Source of the DNA: Notospermus geniculatus
Taxonomy: Eukaryota > Nemertea > Pilidiophora > Heteronemertea > Lineidae
Reading direction: 5' to 3'
Assembly (NCBI GenBank): GCA_002633025.1
Contig: NMRB01001265.1
Coordinates: 63,806 to 127,805, forward strand
Length of the DNA stretch: 64,000 nt
Below the pieces are notes generated by a model that was given only the letters and a program-made list of their open reading frames with translations, was not told the DNA's origin and searched no databases. Below are positions 44,709-55,808 of the stretch, one piece after another. The position numbers were made by a program, and so were the translations under genes. Numbering within the stretch: position 1 is the stretch's first letter; each line of letters opens with the position of its first letter.

Positions 44709-45650
44709 CGGATGGATGCCCCAAGAGTCCACACCTCCAAATTCTCCCAGAAATGATTTGGTTCGTGAAATCACCACTGGCACTTTTTTGTGAAGTGGTC
44801 AGTTGACGTGTCGACTAAAAAAATGACAAATCATCACCGACACTCTGAAACTGAACGACACCAACGTTCCAATGTATGAAAAAGGCGAGTGGTTTCATGA
44901 TCACAATATTATGTCAGTTTCAACAGATGACTGCCCGTGTCAATATTTCTATAGTTAGTCATGATAGGCCATTATCGCCGTTCTATCGTTCAACTCAATG
45001 ACACACCAACAATTCTTGTCTAATTTTATGACGCATTAATCACTCAACTTGAATTTTTTATCATGCAGTATACAGTGAATCATTGTGATACACTCTAGCA
45101 ACGATTATTAAGTGTTGCACGTCGAGTCATTTCGATTCTTGCCGTCATTTTTTCTCCTGCATTATGCGAATGACGTTGTCCACCTCTTATTTTGGTACCT
45201 AAAAAGTTGATGTAGGGCTCACGTTATGGTCCATAAGTGTAGATCATCGAGAAGAAATTCTTGCATTTATCGTTAATAATTGATATCACGGATCCGAATG
45301 GGCAGCTGGATATTCTGAAGCCGATGTATAGGGCCCGTATCACCTGGGCTGTCGAAGTGGCGCAGTGGAAACATCGCGCCTGTCACCGCTGTGATTCCGA
45401 TTCGATTACAGGTCGCGCCCATTCTTTATGTGTCAGAGCGGGTGACTCTCTTTGAGACGTTTCCTTGTGCTCATTAGTTCGCCAGTAGCATATACATGTA
45501 GAGCCATATTTGGTGCACGGCTTTCAACTCATTATTAGCTCACCTGCATGGTGAGCTCTTACGGTGGTGCATCGTCCGTCGTCGTCAGTTAGCAGGGCAG
45601 GTTTCGTAACCGCTGGGGCTATTGACCTGAAACATTGTACATGCATCTTC
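44709..45650. repeat. 0.95-kb direct duplication, copy 1
   Basis: Starts CGGATGGATGCCCCAAGAGT and ends TTGTACATGCATCTTC; matches 46009-47076. It includes a tRNA-like SINE head (45351-45430) and the start of the GCTCACC repeat (45538). An N at 45869 lies between the copies. Confidence 0.92.
45351..45430 (+). repeat. tRNA-derived SINE-like head, copy 1
   Basis: Box A-like TGGCGCAGTGG at 45358-45368 and box B-like GATTCGATTA at 45399-45408, 41 bp apart, the arrangement of a pol III internal promoter. The tRNA cloverleaf is not complete, so a SINE head or tRNA pseudogene is more likely than a functional tRNA. Confidence 0.5.
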
Positions 45651-45670
45651 AGTGTGGTGACTCAAATCTG
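45538..45670 (+). repeat. GCTCACC(TG)GTGAGCTCTTACGG repeat, short copy
   Basis: AGCTCACCTGCATGGTGAGC then TCTTACGGTGGTGCATCGTC and CCGTCGTCGTC. The first 130 bp of the repeat also seen at 46858 and 53529. A GCTCACC..GGTGAGCT..CGTCCGTCGTC start is a very common dispersed repeat of marine invertebrates. Confidence 0.8.
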
Positions 45671-46008
45671 AGGATACGCATTGTAAGAGCTTCCTGTCTA
45701 GCAGACGACACATTTTAGCTTAAAACAATTACCTATATCGTTTAAATAAAAGCGCATATGCAGGAACTAAAACCGTGGAGACGAAGAGACAGCTCTACCA
45801 TAATGTAAGACAGGCATAAATGGGCTGTTGTATGCTGTGGTAAAGCCATATGCAGAAGAAAGGTGTGNTCCTTTTGTAGGCCTCGACCATGTCGACGTGC
45901 ATGGCTTAATGTGTCAGGGAATTCCTATTATATTCCAAATAGGGCACCAACCAATCAAATTTCGTTCCGGACCTTTTCCACTACATGCATTGACTTCTAA
46001 CAGTCGTG
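45671..46008. other. Spacer between duplicates, N at 45869
   Basis: Unique spacer; the N is a likely assembly join. No gene. Confidence 0.5.
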
Positions 46009-46653
46009 CGGATGGATGCCCCACGAGTCCACACCTCCGAATTCTCCCAGAAATGATTTGGTTCGTGAAATCACCACTGGCACTTTTTTGTGAAGTGGTC
46101 AGTTGACGTGTTGACTAAAAAAAATGACAAATCATCACCGACACTCTGAAACTGAACGACACCAACGTTCCAATGTATGAAAAAGGCGAGTGGTTTCATG
46201 ATCACAATATTATGTCAGTTTCAACAGATGACTGCCCGTGTCAATATTGCTATAGTTAGTCATGATAGGCCATTATAATCGCCGTTCTATCGTTCAACTC
46301 AATGACACACCAACAATTCTTGTCTAATTTTATGACGCATTAATCACTCAACTTGAATTTTTTATCATGCAGTATTCAGTGAATCATTGTGATACACTCT
46401 AGCAACGATTATTAAGTGTTGCACGTCGAGTCATTTCGATTCTTGCCGTCATTTTTTCTCCTGCATTATGCGAATGACGTTGTCCACCACTTGTTTGGTA
46501 CCTAAAAAGTTGATGTAGGGCTCACGTTATGGTCCATAAGTGTAGATCATCGAGAAGAAATTCTTGCATTTATCGTTAATAATTGATATCACGGATCCGA
46601 ATGGGCAGCTGGATATTCTGAAGCCGATGTATAGGGCCCGTATCACCTGGGCT

Positions 46654-46732
46654 GTCGAAGTGGCGCAGTGGAAACAGCGGCGCCTGTCACCGCTGTGGTT
46701 CTGGTTCGATTACAGGTCGCGCCCATTCTTCA
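46654..46732 (+). repeat. tRNA-derived SINE-like head, copy 2
   Basis: Box A TGGCGCAGTGG at 46661-46671 and box B GGTTCGATTA at 46703-46712. Box B is closer to consensus than in copy 1. Confidence 0.55.
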
Positions 46733-46857
46733 TGTGTCAGAGTGGGTGACTTTCTTTGAGAGCACAGGATTTCTACGGGCACTACGGTTTCCTTATGCTA
46801 ATTAATTCGCCAGTAGCCTACAGAGCCATATTTGGTGCACGGCTTTCAACTCATTAT

Positions 46858-47410
46858 TAGCTCACCTGGTGAGCTCTTACGGTGGTGCATCGTCCGTCGT
46901 TGTCAGTTAGCAGGGCAGGTTTTGTAACCGCTGGGCGGGCCGTCACGAAACTCCGATAGCACTAACAGTGAGGTATGCAATGGCTTTTATCATTACAGAA
47001 TTTTTCTGTTAGGCCCTGTTAGTGCTATCGTAGTTTCGTGGCGGTCGCCCCTGAAACATTGTACATGTATACTTCTAGGTCAGATGACCTGTGACACCAA
47101 CTTTCGGTCGGATTCGATTCTTGGCTTGGCCACTAAGTAGCCAAAACCGAAAACACAAAAGATGCAAGAACTCCTGAACTAGGCCTACTGCCTGGATCAT
47201 CTCCAAATTTTTATCATACATGTAGGTACATCAAGGATTTTGATTTGACCTACTTTTCAAGGTCACAGAGGTCAAAGTTCAAAATTTTGCCATTCGGTGG
47301 CACGTTTCGTGGCTACTTGACCTAGAGTCTTCTAACTTGGTGTGATTATGTATCTACATGTAGGTCTATGTGTTCAGCTATTTTCGGCACTTTTCTACCT
47401 CAAACATGGC
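46858..47410 (+). repeat. GCTCACC repeat, long copy
   Basis: AGCTCACCTGGTGAGCTCTT..GTCAGATGACCTGTGACACC..GGCCACTAAGTAGCCAAAAC..CTACTTTTCAAGGTCAC..GTGTTCAGCTATTTTCGGCAC. Collinear with 53529-54145 apart from different nested MITEs in each copy. Confidence 0.85.
46934..47051. mobile_element. Nested hairpin MITE in the GCTCACC repeat
   Basis: GGGCCGTCACGAAACTCCGA..TAGCACTAACAG is mirrored by CTGTTAGTGCTATCGTAGTTTCGTGGCGG. It replaces GCTATTGACC found at the equivalent site in copy 1 (about 45618), so the host copy has lost about 10 bp. Confidence 0.85.
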
Positions 47411-48989
47411 CGCCAGGCGGCCATCTTTGAAAAGTGGTTTTTCGCCCCTATCTCATAAATTATTGCCACCGGAATTATTGTCCTCAAAAATGTATGTACT
47501 TACGCCCAGTGTTGTCTATAGAGCTAAGAATGCCGAATTCGGCACTCAGCTCTCGAGTGAATTTTTTTTACTACCAAGTAAGAGAACTTCGCACGGAGGC
47601 GAGAAAGGAAGTGACGTACTATCCGACAGCAGGAAGTTGTCCAATTCAATATGGCCGCTATTGAGTGCATTCGCTGTCATACGAACAATCAATTCGTGAC
47701 ATGAAAGGCTCAAAGTTGGGTTGGTAACACTGTTTCCTAAAGGAACATCACTTATCAATCAACGAGGAAAAGAAATATTGTGATTTTGCGTCTTCTTCTA
47801 GATTTCCAATATCCCCTTAGCGTATAATGAATACTTCATTAAATTTCAATATAACTCTCAGTGCCTATTGAATAGAACACGTTTGCTATATTGGACATGG
47901 TTCACTGCATTTTTTGAAAACGTGTACATTTCACCATTCGGATGAAAGTGACTTGGTTTGCTCATGCTGAGTTTCGTCTGAAGGGAACAGCAGGTCCAAT
48001 TTCTCACCAACATGAGAATTTACTTAGACCGTCAGAATAGGAGAGGGTGTATGGAATACGTTGCTCTTTAACACGATCCCAACATGAATGTTGCCTGTTT
48101 TTTTCACTAAAGTAATAATTATTGACATGAATAGTCGTGTCAGATGGAACATGCGCCTGACTAATTTCAGTATAGAATACTGGATAAAAGGTATTTATCG
48201 ACCTTTAGTATCGATTCAAACCAATATCATTTGTCAGTATATAATTTGGAGTTTTGACTGAAGAATATTCTATATTATTTGGCCATGATTCAGAGCCTAT
48301 AGACATTCCCGGAGGGACCATAAAGTACGTAAATCTCAAGCAGGGGATCCACTTTCACGTTTTCTTTGCGGTCTACTTGCGGTTGGGGTGCGGTGATCGC
48401 AACTCCACGCAGGCGTGCCTCCGGCAAACGGCGGTACACCGGTGACGCATCGCCGGCAAGCTTGCCTTCGGGTTGAGACAATACCACTCTCTAGAAATTA
48501 TTTTGATACCGGAAGTATTCAATTTGGTGGGTTGGTACATGTATGTCCCAAAATAACATAATGTAAACATGCCTGTTTACAAACATTGAATGTAAACATA
48601 ATGAAGTTATGATACATTATCTTTAAGCAAAGACGTAAGACCCGATGGAACTCCTCAGCCTAAGATCCAATAGAACGTTCATGTAAATATGCGGGTCAAG
48701 TTGTCTACTGATAAATATTCAAGACGTCTGATAAACTCGTCAAGAATAATCACGAAAACAAAGGCAAATACTCAATGGAAAGCCTAATCCCAGCATCTCT
48801 ATCGACAGCTCCAGTTGCTAAAATTCTACTGACAGCGGGTCGCTTTGATAAAGACGACACGGTGTGCATTTTTTAAGTCGAAACTTTTTCCTGATATCGC
48901 CGTGTGTGTTTGGTTTTCCTAAAAAGATAATTTGTCAAAATGGCGTTAAAAATGTCTGGTGGTTTTCGAAAAAAAACATATTCTATTAA
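47411..48989. other. No gene recognised
   Basis: Contains a YY1-like pair CATGGCCGCC/GGCGGCCATC (47406-47428) forming a small palindrome, and several unassigned short frames. No element was delimited. Confidence 0.4.
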
Positions 48990-49460
48990 GGGACCGTCTC
49001 AAAAATACCTTGAAGCAAAAGAAGTGTTATTTTTTCTTTCGTTCTGTCTTGACCCCCTCCCCCCTCGGAAGTGAAATTTCGGCATCTAATTGGCTTCACT
49101 CATGGGTGGTATCACACACGTCTTATTGAAGATGTTGGGTAAGAAGAAAGGGACTAAATAAAACAACTTGTTGATTAAAAACACAGTTTTAATTTGTCTG
49201 ACTTTAAGAATAGTATCCAGAGCAGTCTTGGATAAGTAAGAGTAAAAGTTGACCTCAGTATGCCCCCCATAACATTTATAATGAACGTACTTTTTTCATT
49301 ATTTCTCTATTTTGAAGAAATATGTAATTGATTTTTTTTAGAAATGCCACGAAGCCCATTTTTTTCAAGAAGTGAAGTCGTGACTATGAAGTTAGCCACC
49401 CCTCCCCCTAGTGAAAAAAAGTACACTTCTTTGGCTTCGAGGTATTTTTGAGACGGTCCC
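48990..49460. mobile_element. PIF/Harbinger-like MITE with TAA duplication
   Basis: GGGACCGTCTCAAAAATACC is mirrored by GGTATTTTTGAGACGGTCCC, TIR about 40 bp including GAAG.AAAAGAAGTG. TAA stands on both sides (48987-48989 and 49461-49463), the 3-bp target typical of PIF/Harbinger. 471 bp; the interior has C/T-rich runs and no transposase. Confidence 0.88.
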
Positions 49461-50024
49461 TAACGTGCTACGGCATATCTCTCAGAGCCCCTATTGATAT
49501 TACCCAGGATGAAGTGATATCGTTTTGGGGCATCTTCATTGCGTTTCACACTTCCTTTTTAGTACGGTATGCGAATTTAAAAAAAAATATCTGTCAAACT
49601 TGAGCTGTAGCACTCGGCAACAAGTGTTTATTCATCATCGCTGTATCAATCTCACCTAACAACTTGACCGATGAATTCACGAGGTGATATGATTCATAAG
49701 CGATACTGGCCCGCCAGACATGTTTCCAAGCAGAAAATCAATACATGCCGACGGACGTAAGGATTTTAGCGCATCATTTCAGCTGTGCTTAGAGAGGCAT
49801 GTCCGCAATTTCAAAACGAATCCAGGTTTTGAAGGAGGTTGCCGTCAACTTGACTCAATCTTTTGCGTACATCATTTTTAATATCCCTACCTTATTCACG
49901 TTTTCTAAAGCGAATTTTTGGCTTTTGACAACGACCGAATTTTCCCGCATCATTTACGCAGGGCTTGCGGCAGCGACATGGAACTCGAAAAAGTGGGGCG
50001 TCGTCACAACGCAGTTACTACTCT
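49461..50024. other. No gene recognised
   Basis: Frames continue into the next inverted repeat but no domain is visible. Confidence 0.4.
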
Positions 50025-50436
50025 TCATTCCACATCCGATTGGCGCGAGGTTTTCAGCCGAAATCTCCGCAACGGCTGGGTCAAATTTGACACACCATTA
50101 AATCGATTTGTCTTTTTTGCCGCTACAGGCAGCATCGCTGTCATTTTCCCTAAAAACGTGACATAAAAAAGTCCTTTCACCAACAGCAGTTCGTGTTAAC
50201 GGCCGAAATGGCGGCCATTTTGAAATGACGCAATGCATCGCGCATGTGTAAACTGCACTGAACATCGTGACGAAATGAAATGGGTTTTGAGAAAGGGATC
50301 CGTTATGTCGGCCTTACGCAAAAAATGAAAATAGCAGATAGATACCGACAAGAAAGACAAGTATGGTGTGTCAAATTTAACCCAGCCGTTGCGGAGATAT
50401 CGGCCGAAAACTTCGCGCCAATCGGAGGGGGAATGA
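50025..50436. mobile_element. Foldback element, 70-bp inverted arms
   Basis: CGATTGGCGCGAGGTTTTCA..CGCAACGGCTGGGTCAAATT is mirrored by AATTTAACCCAGCCGTTGCG..CTTCGCGCCAATCG. The loop of about 260 bp contains AATGGCGGCCATTTTG (YY1-like, near-palindromic). A MITE or two inverted repeat fragments. Confidence 0.78.
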
Positions 50437-50987
50437 TGCCAGTTCAAAGCACTTTAAATTCAAGGTACTCTTCTCCGCAGTGCGCAAGCCCATCAATCAG
50501 CGTAGTAATCCATTGAAGACTTGGATATCCCATCCTCTAGAGGGCACTAGGCGATTGACATTTTCTACTGGAAATGATTTGCGTTAATTGGAATCTGAGA
50601 AATCCCTAGCGAAATCGCGTAAAGACGAAGCAAAGTGGTTCACGTAGCATTTACAATACCGGTACTAAAACTTCACGCGTTGCACGCACCCACTCTCCTG
50701 TTTAATTTGATGACATCAATCTAATCGAAACGTTTAACTTAAGCTCGAATTCGAAGAAGTTGGATTGGAGTTTTTGCGTCGTTTTCGACTTTATCAGTGA
50801 CGGATGGTAATGTAACGGATGTTTTTATTGGTGTGTTGGTTTACTAAGGACTATAAATAAGCTGTTCATGTAACGTCCCCCACGTACACGTTGTTTTTTT
50901 GGCCAGTCGACAAAAAATCAGATTCACAATCGACATATCCATTGCGAAATGAATTATACCAAAAATAGATTAGCGAGCTTATCTACT
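50437..50987. other. No gene; half of the 36-bp palindrome motif
   Basis: CCAAAAATAGATTAGCGAGCTTATCTAC at 50959-50986 resembles the left half plus centre of the 36-bp palindrome at 13162, in a form with an internal deletion. Nothing else noted. Confidence 0.5.
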
Positions 50988-51342
50988 CTAAACTCCCACT
51001 TACCTGTCCCATTCCTCTCGGAAAAAATGACCAAATCCTAAGTTGAAGATATCGCACGCTGTCATTGTTTGCCAGGCTCGGGAGTGGGACAAGTAAGTGG
51101 AGAGGACATTACTGTTTCTTACCATACCACCACCCCATTATCTTCAACTTAGGATTTAGTCATTTTTTTCCGAGTTCAGGAATGGGACAGGTAAAGCTGC
51201 GTTTACCAGACATCGGAATGCGGTATAGGGACGCGGAATCCTCAGCGGAACGATATGTTGTATACGAAAATGCATTGCATTTTCCGCTTCCGCAATCCGC
51301 ATTCCGCGTGTCAGCTAAACGTAGCTTTAGTGGGAGTTTTAG
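50988..51342. mobile_element. MITE (CTAAACTCCCACTTACCTGT) with nested MITE
   Basis: TAAACTCCCACTTACCTGTC and CTAAGTTGAAGA are mirrored by TCTTCAACTTAG and GACAGGTA..GTGGGAGTTTTA. The right arm is split by a second element at 51194-51327; removing it restores the arm exactly. Confidence 0.88.
51194..51327. mobile_element. Nested TA-flanked MITE (AAGCTGCGTTTACC)
   Basis: AAGCTGCGTTTACCAGACAT..GGAATGCGG is mirrored by CCGCATTCCGCGTGTCAGCTAAACGTAGCTT. TA duplicated on each side (51192-51193 and 51328-51329). 134 bp. Confidence 0.9.
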
Positions 51343-53528
51343 AATATTTTTGATTAAACGAAGTGAGCAGAGGGTTAACGTTGAGTTGGGGTAAGGGGTA
51401 GGGTTAGTATTCGGAGAAGTATTAGGATGTGATTAAGATTAGATTCAGGATTAGCTTCTGCTCTGTCGATTAGGAAAAAAACTTCGTTCGCAAAGGATAT
51501 GTCGATTGGGGTAGATAAACTACCACCCACCCACCACCGCCTTGTCCTTGTCACAGATTCCAAATAGGTTTTTAGTCCGATCCCCAGTATGACATACTGT
51601 TATTGTTGCGCACGATCTAGTCAGATATCCTAGCTACTTACCATCATACTGGGAAAAAAATGGCACAGCTTAACGATGTATGGCCGTGTAGTGTCATCTT
51701 CATCAGCTGCTGACTTCCACCGCATTACGCCCAATAACCCCGCCACAGACCACCAATAGAATGAATACTTTGCCGACACTGTGCGTTAGCGGTTCATAAA
51801 ACTTGCTTATCTAAGGCAGACATATTCCTAATGTCGCAACTGGGTCCCTAGGAGATCGCGAATGGTTTTCACCAATTGTTTGCTGGCGTTGGGCGGAAAC
51901 TGAAGTCATTTAGATGGCGCATGGTAAGCATGCACTGCATATTCGATACCTTTGCGGATAATGGCGAATGTCGATGAAAAAAAGCTTTAGTGTTCACTAG
52001 AACATCGAGGTGCCGTAATTCACCATATAATGGCATCATTATTTTTAGCGAGGAGGTTTCGCGTTTACCCTAGTTGATGTTCTCCTTTGAAGCCTGTAGA
52101 CAATATCTGAGATGTGTGCAAAACTCGAAAACAAACGAGTGGCAATTTGAAGTCAAGACACTGATTGTCATTGATTAAATCACGACCACGTGATCTTCCC
52201 ACTAATACGCTGTTGTATGGCATAAGGATTTAGGTAAAGACGTCTCGGTAATTTCATGAAGATATGAACATGTTCTTTCTCGTTATGACAGCGGATGCTA
52301 GCTGGTGTCTGTAGGCCTACCATGTTTTATGCATGTGAGAGAAAAGTGCGTGTCACATAATATTCGGTGGTTACTATGTAACTTTACAGTTCGTCGAAAT
52401 TCCTCGAAAATATTATTGCCTCTTAGATGTAGCCTCTCAACTTATTTCCCAAGAACTCTACCTCCTACATTCGTTACTTATTCCAACTAAATTGCTCTTG
52501 ACGCACAGGGAAAACTTTGCCGGGGATTTGCTCTTCCCTCTTAAAACACAGTCGTATCCACATTTTCTACACAGAAAAACCTACTTGGTTTCCAGTACTT
52601 CGGGAAAAAGACCAAAAGAACAAAGCAATGATCGCGATAGAACATAAGGGACGTTTTTGCCGAGCTAGAAAATCATTCCTTTGCTGCACGAAGCAGTTTA
52701 TGCGATATAATCTCGTTATCTGTTGCGGCGTTGTCAAAGAAGGTAAGTCGGTCGATTTTTATAATGCGATAATTCATATGGTGGAAAATTGAAAAAATGT
52801 TCTTTAGTCAGATGAAGAAAAATTATCTCATATGAAAAATTGACTGCTCTGTCTGCAAAGTGGTTGGTACGGCAGGGTGAAATCAAACTCAATCTGGAAC
52901 TGTCTGTGCATAGAATCAGCCGTTTTGTGGTAATATCTCTTACGTGTGTTGGCATTAGAATACGTCTCGTGGGTTATTCCCTCCCCTTTCCTAGGGGAAC
53001 CCCAGTTGCCTCCCCTTGGAAAGTTTTTCACCCAGATTGGTCATGTTGAGCTCTGTTCTCTCTCAGAACGTGTCGAAGTTTCATTAAGCCGTGCTCTCTT
53101 TTTTCTCTGGCTTACAACAACGAATTCTAAATCTTGGGGCTGAAACAGCATTAGCCGAAATGGACTTGGTGCATGCAGCCTCATCGCTGGCGATGACTTT
53201 TCGACATCCTGATCCTGTTCGCGAAATAGATTTCATGCCACTTCAACAATGACCGGTGAGGTTTAAACCTCATCAGCAAATACAATCCGGGCAATATTAT
53301 ACTCTCGGGTGCTGTAAAACGCCATTGGGCATTTTTCAAAGGACCATGAATAACATATCAATAGTGTTGTACGGAGTGGGATTTGACATTATTGCCAGCA
53401 TTTTATGCATTGACTTGTTTGCGAGAAATTCCCGGGCTGCAAGGCGGTAGATGTGAAATGTTAACCTCACACGCCAGATATTACCAATGAAGTGATGACT
53501 GCATATTCCTTTGAAGGGAACCACTTTT
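51343..53528. other. No gene recognised
   Basis: About 2.2 kb. A small imperfect hairpin CCCAGTATGACAT..ACCATCATACTGGG lies at 51583-51653. Frames such as 52517-52792 have no recognised domain. Confidence 0.4.
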
Positions 53529-54145
53529 TAGCGCACCTGGTGAGCTCTTACCGTGGTGCGGCGTCCGTCGTCGTCCATCGTCCGTTAGGAGGGCACGTTT
53601 TGTAATCGCTAGGGCTATTGACCTGAAATTTCATGCATGTACATGTATACCCCTAGGTCAGATGACCTATGACACCAAGATTCGGTCCGATTCGATTCTA
53701 CGTTTGGCCACTAGGTGGCCAAAACCGAAAAACAAAAAGTGCAGTAATTCCTGAACGACTGACTGTATCATCTCCGAATTTTTATCATAGGTGTACATGT
53801 AACAAGGATATATGACATGTCTAACGGGTTTTTGATTTGACCTACTTTTCAAGGTCACTGAGGTCAAAGTTCAAAATTTTGCCATTTGGTGGCACCTTTC
53901 GTGGCTATTTGACCTAGAGTCTTCTAACTTGTTATGATTATGTATCTAGGTCCCCATATGGGCCGTATGCACCAAACGAAGATCATCTTGAACTCAGGCT
54001 GAGCCACAACTTTTCTATTGTTCAGGTTTGCCAGAGCATGATGTGACAATGGAAAAGTTGTTGCTCAACCTGAATTCAAGATAATCTTCGCTTGATGCAT
54101 ACGGCCCATGTGTTCAGTAATTTTCGGCACGATTCTACCATTTCA
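53529..54145 (+). repeat. GCTCACC repeat, third copy
   Basis: AGCGCACCTGGTGAGCTCTT..GTCAGATGACCTATGACACC..GGCCACTAGGTGGCCAAAAC..AAGGTCACTGAGGTCAAAGT. Interrupted by the MITE at 53960-54107, after which GTGTTCAGTAATTTTCGGCAC continues as in the 47-kb copy. Confidence 0.85.
53960..54107. mobile_element. Nested palindromic MITE (GGGCCGTATGCACC)
   Basis: GGGCCGTATGCACCAAACGA..CTGAGCCACAACTTTTC is mirrored by GAAAAGTTGTTGCTCAACCTG..GATGCATACGGCCC. 148 bp. A half copy is at 33826-33913. Confidence 0.9.
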
Positions 54146-54495
54146 TTTGCAGAACTTCTCACAGGGCGAATTGCATTCCACACGGCACATTGTTATTCCG
54201 CCTGTATATACTGTCTGGTAATTTTCAAGATTTATTTGGCTGGCCAGCGTCAAAATATCAACATGCTCTATCTGTAGAATACTAAAGAAGACTAAGAATA
54301 GTACAACTGAATAGTATTAAATGTGATGCACGTGGTATATCCAACATAGAGCACAAAAAACGACACACAAAATTTTTTATTTTATTTATAAAAAATTCGT
54401 GGGTTTACAACAAACAAATGACATAAAACATAAATCATAACACAAATTAAAATAAAGACGTATACTAAAACAACGGACAGATAGTACAGGTAACG

Positions 54496-54706
54496 TCGTC
54501 TCCGAATTTCGCAAATTTTCGACCCCAACCGGGGTCTTCCTCAGGCACTTTCTAGTAGAGATCCCAGAAATGAATGAGTGAGTCGATGATTCACTCATAT
54601 GGGATCGATGATTCACTCATGAGCTCATTCATTTATGGGATCTCTTCTAAAGTGCCTGAGAGGAAGACCCGGTTGGGGTCGAAAATTTGCGAAATTCGGA
54701 GACGAC
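54496..54706. mobile_element. Foldback carrying two hammerhead-like modules
   Basis: GTCGTCTCCGAATTTCGCAA is mirrored by GCGAAATTCGGAGACGAC; the arms are about 95 bp and each contains the GACCCC-GGTT-GGGGTC stem followed (in the sense direction) by GAAAATTTGCGAA and preceded by CCTGAGGAA or CCTGAGAGGAA. The centre has TGATTCACTCAT repeats. Related single modules lie at 24085, 25396 and 61233. Confidence 0.85.
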
Positions 54707-54753
54707 TTTACTTGTAATTTCAAATGTGTTGGTATATTATTTTGGCAAATATA

Positions 54754-54972
54754 AGGTAAACTGGGGTAATAGTAGCCCCCGGGTAGTAGCCCCTAGCAAT
54801 TAAGGCACCATGTTTCTATCTGTTGGTAATACATTTATGGGGTGTAAATCCCACAAGTTAGCTGTACATTGGGTCCCATTCTCCTGTACAAAGGCCAGTT
54901 CTTGGGTCCAATGATAAAGTCAATGTCCTGAGCTTTATCCAGGCTAGGGGCTACTATTACCCCATTTTACCT
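54754..54972. mobile_element. TA-flanked MITE (AGGTAAACTGGGGTAATAGT)
   Basis: AGGTAAACTGGGGTAATAGTAGCCCC is mirrored by GGGGCTACTATTACCCCATTTTACCT, with TA on both sides (54752-54753 and 54973-54974). 219 bp. TGGGGTAATAGTAGCCCC-type ends are typical of mariner-like MITEs in fish and invertebrates. Confidence 0.9.
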
Positions 54973-54974
54973 TA

Positions 54975-55770
54975 CTGCTTTTTTGGTACACAAGCTGGTG
55001 GCTGAAGCAATGTGCAGGGAGAAGCTGCAGTGTGAACCTCGACGAAAAATCAACTGGTCATGTTTTGACCACGGGGTTTCGCATGAATCCTTGTGATATG
55101 GCCATAAAATAACCTCAGAATTTGTGCATTTCAATTCCTCCAGATACAATGGCGCCAAACGTTGTCATCGTTCCCTCCCCCGAACCTAATCTGCCGAGTG
55201 CTAGCGGTCAATCTAATCTCGATGGTGCTATTTATTCCTGATGGCGTTTTTCAAAGACTATGAATTACGTGGCTGACATGTAAAGAAGGTAGGAGTAGAG
55301 CACAGCTCTCCCCATGAGATCGAGAAGATATGGGGTCGATGATTTTCAACGTTTTGCACGAATGAACCTTTCTTCCGTCAGTGCCTGTGTGACCACTCTG
55401 ATTTGTTCCCCAAACTACAGCTGTCCTGACCAAGTATCCAGAGTCCTGCCCAATGTTTCGACGTGACATTTGCCAGGGGACGGTCACTCTGAATTTCAGA
55501 TTATTTTTGGCATGTCACGTGTTGCACTCAACGATACCATAATTTCGTACTCTCCTAGTGCTTACAGACGTTCTATAGAGGTTTTTCACCGACGTTACAC
55601 ACACTACAACCAACTCTATGTAAATTCAGCACAGAGAGGTGTCATTCAATCATCAGACTGTTGTAGAACATGTGATTTTATTTGACAAATCATATCCTAA
55701 GAAACTGAAGTTATAAGAAAGGTAGTTTGGAAAATATTCCAGTTGAAATCTGATTTCTTTCAGTAAATCC
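54975..55770. other. No gene recognised
   Basis: Frames 55251-55487 (-) and 55470-55685 (+) have no domain. Nothing else supported. Confidence 0.4.
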
Positions 55771-55808
55771 CATTGACACTGACGGCCAATATGGCCGTCA
55801 GTGCCAAT
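55771..55808. repeat. 38-bp palindrome
   Basis: CATTGACACTGACGGCCAAT is followed by ATGGCCGTCAGTGCCAATG: an almost perfect short inverted repeat with no loop. No flanking duplication was found. Confidence 0.85.

Larger units (their letters stand above)
46009..47076. repeat. 0.95-kb direct duplication, copy 2
   Basis: Second copy of 44709-45650, enlarged by a hairpin insertion at 46934-47051 and a 25-bp segment near 46760. The pol III-like boxes here are TGGCGCAGTGG (46661) and GGTTCGATTA (46703). Confidence 0.92.

Noticed and set aside
45358-45408. Functional tRNA gene
   Set aside because: Pol III boxes are present but I could not build acceptor and anticodon stems; a SINE head is more likely.
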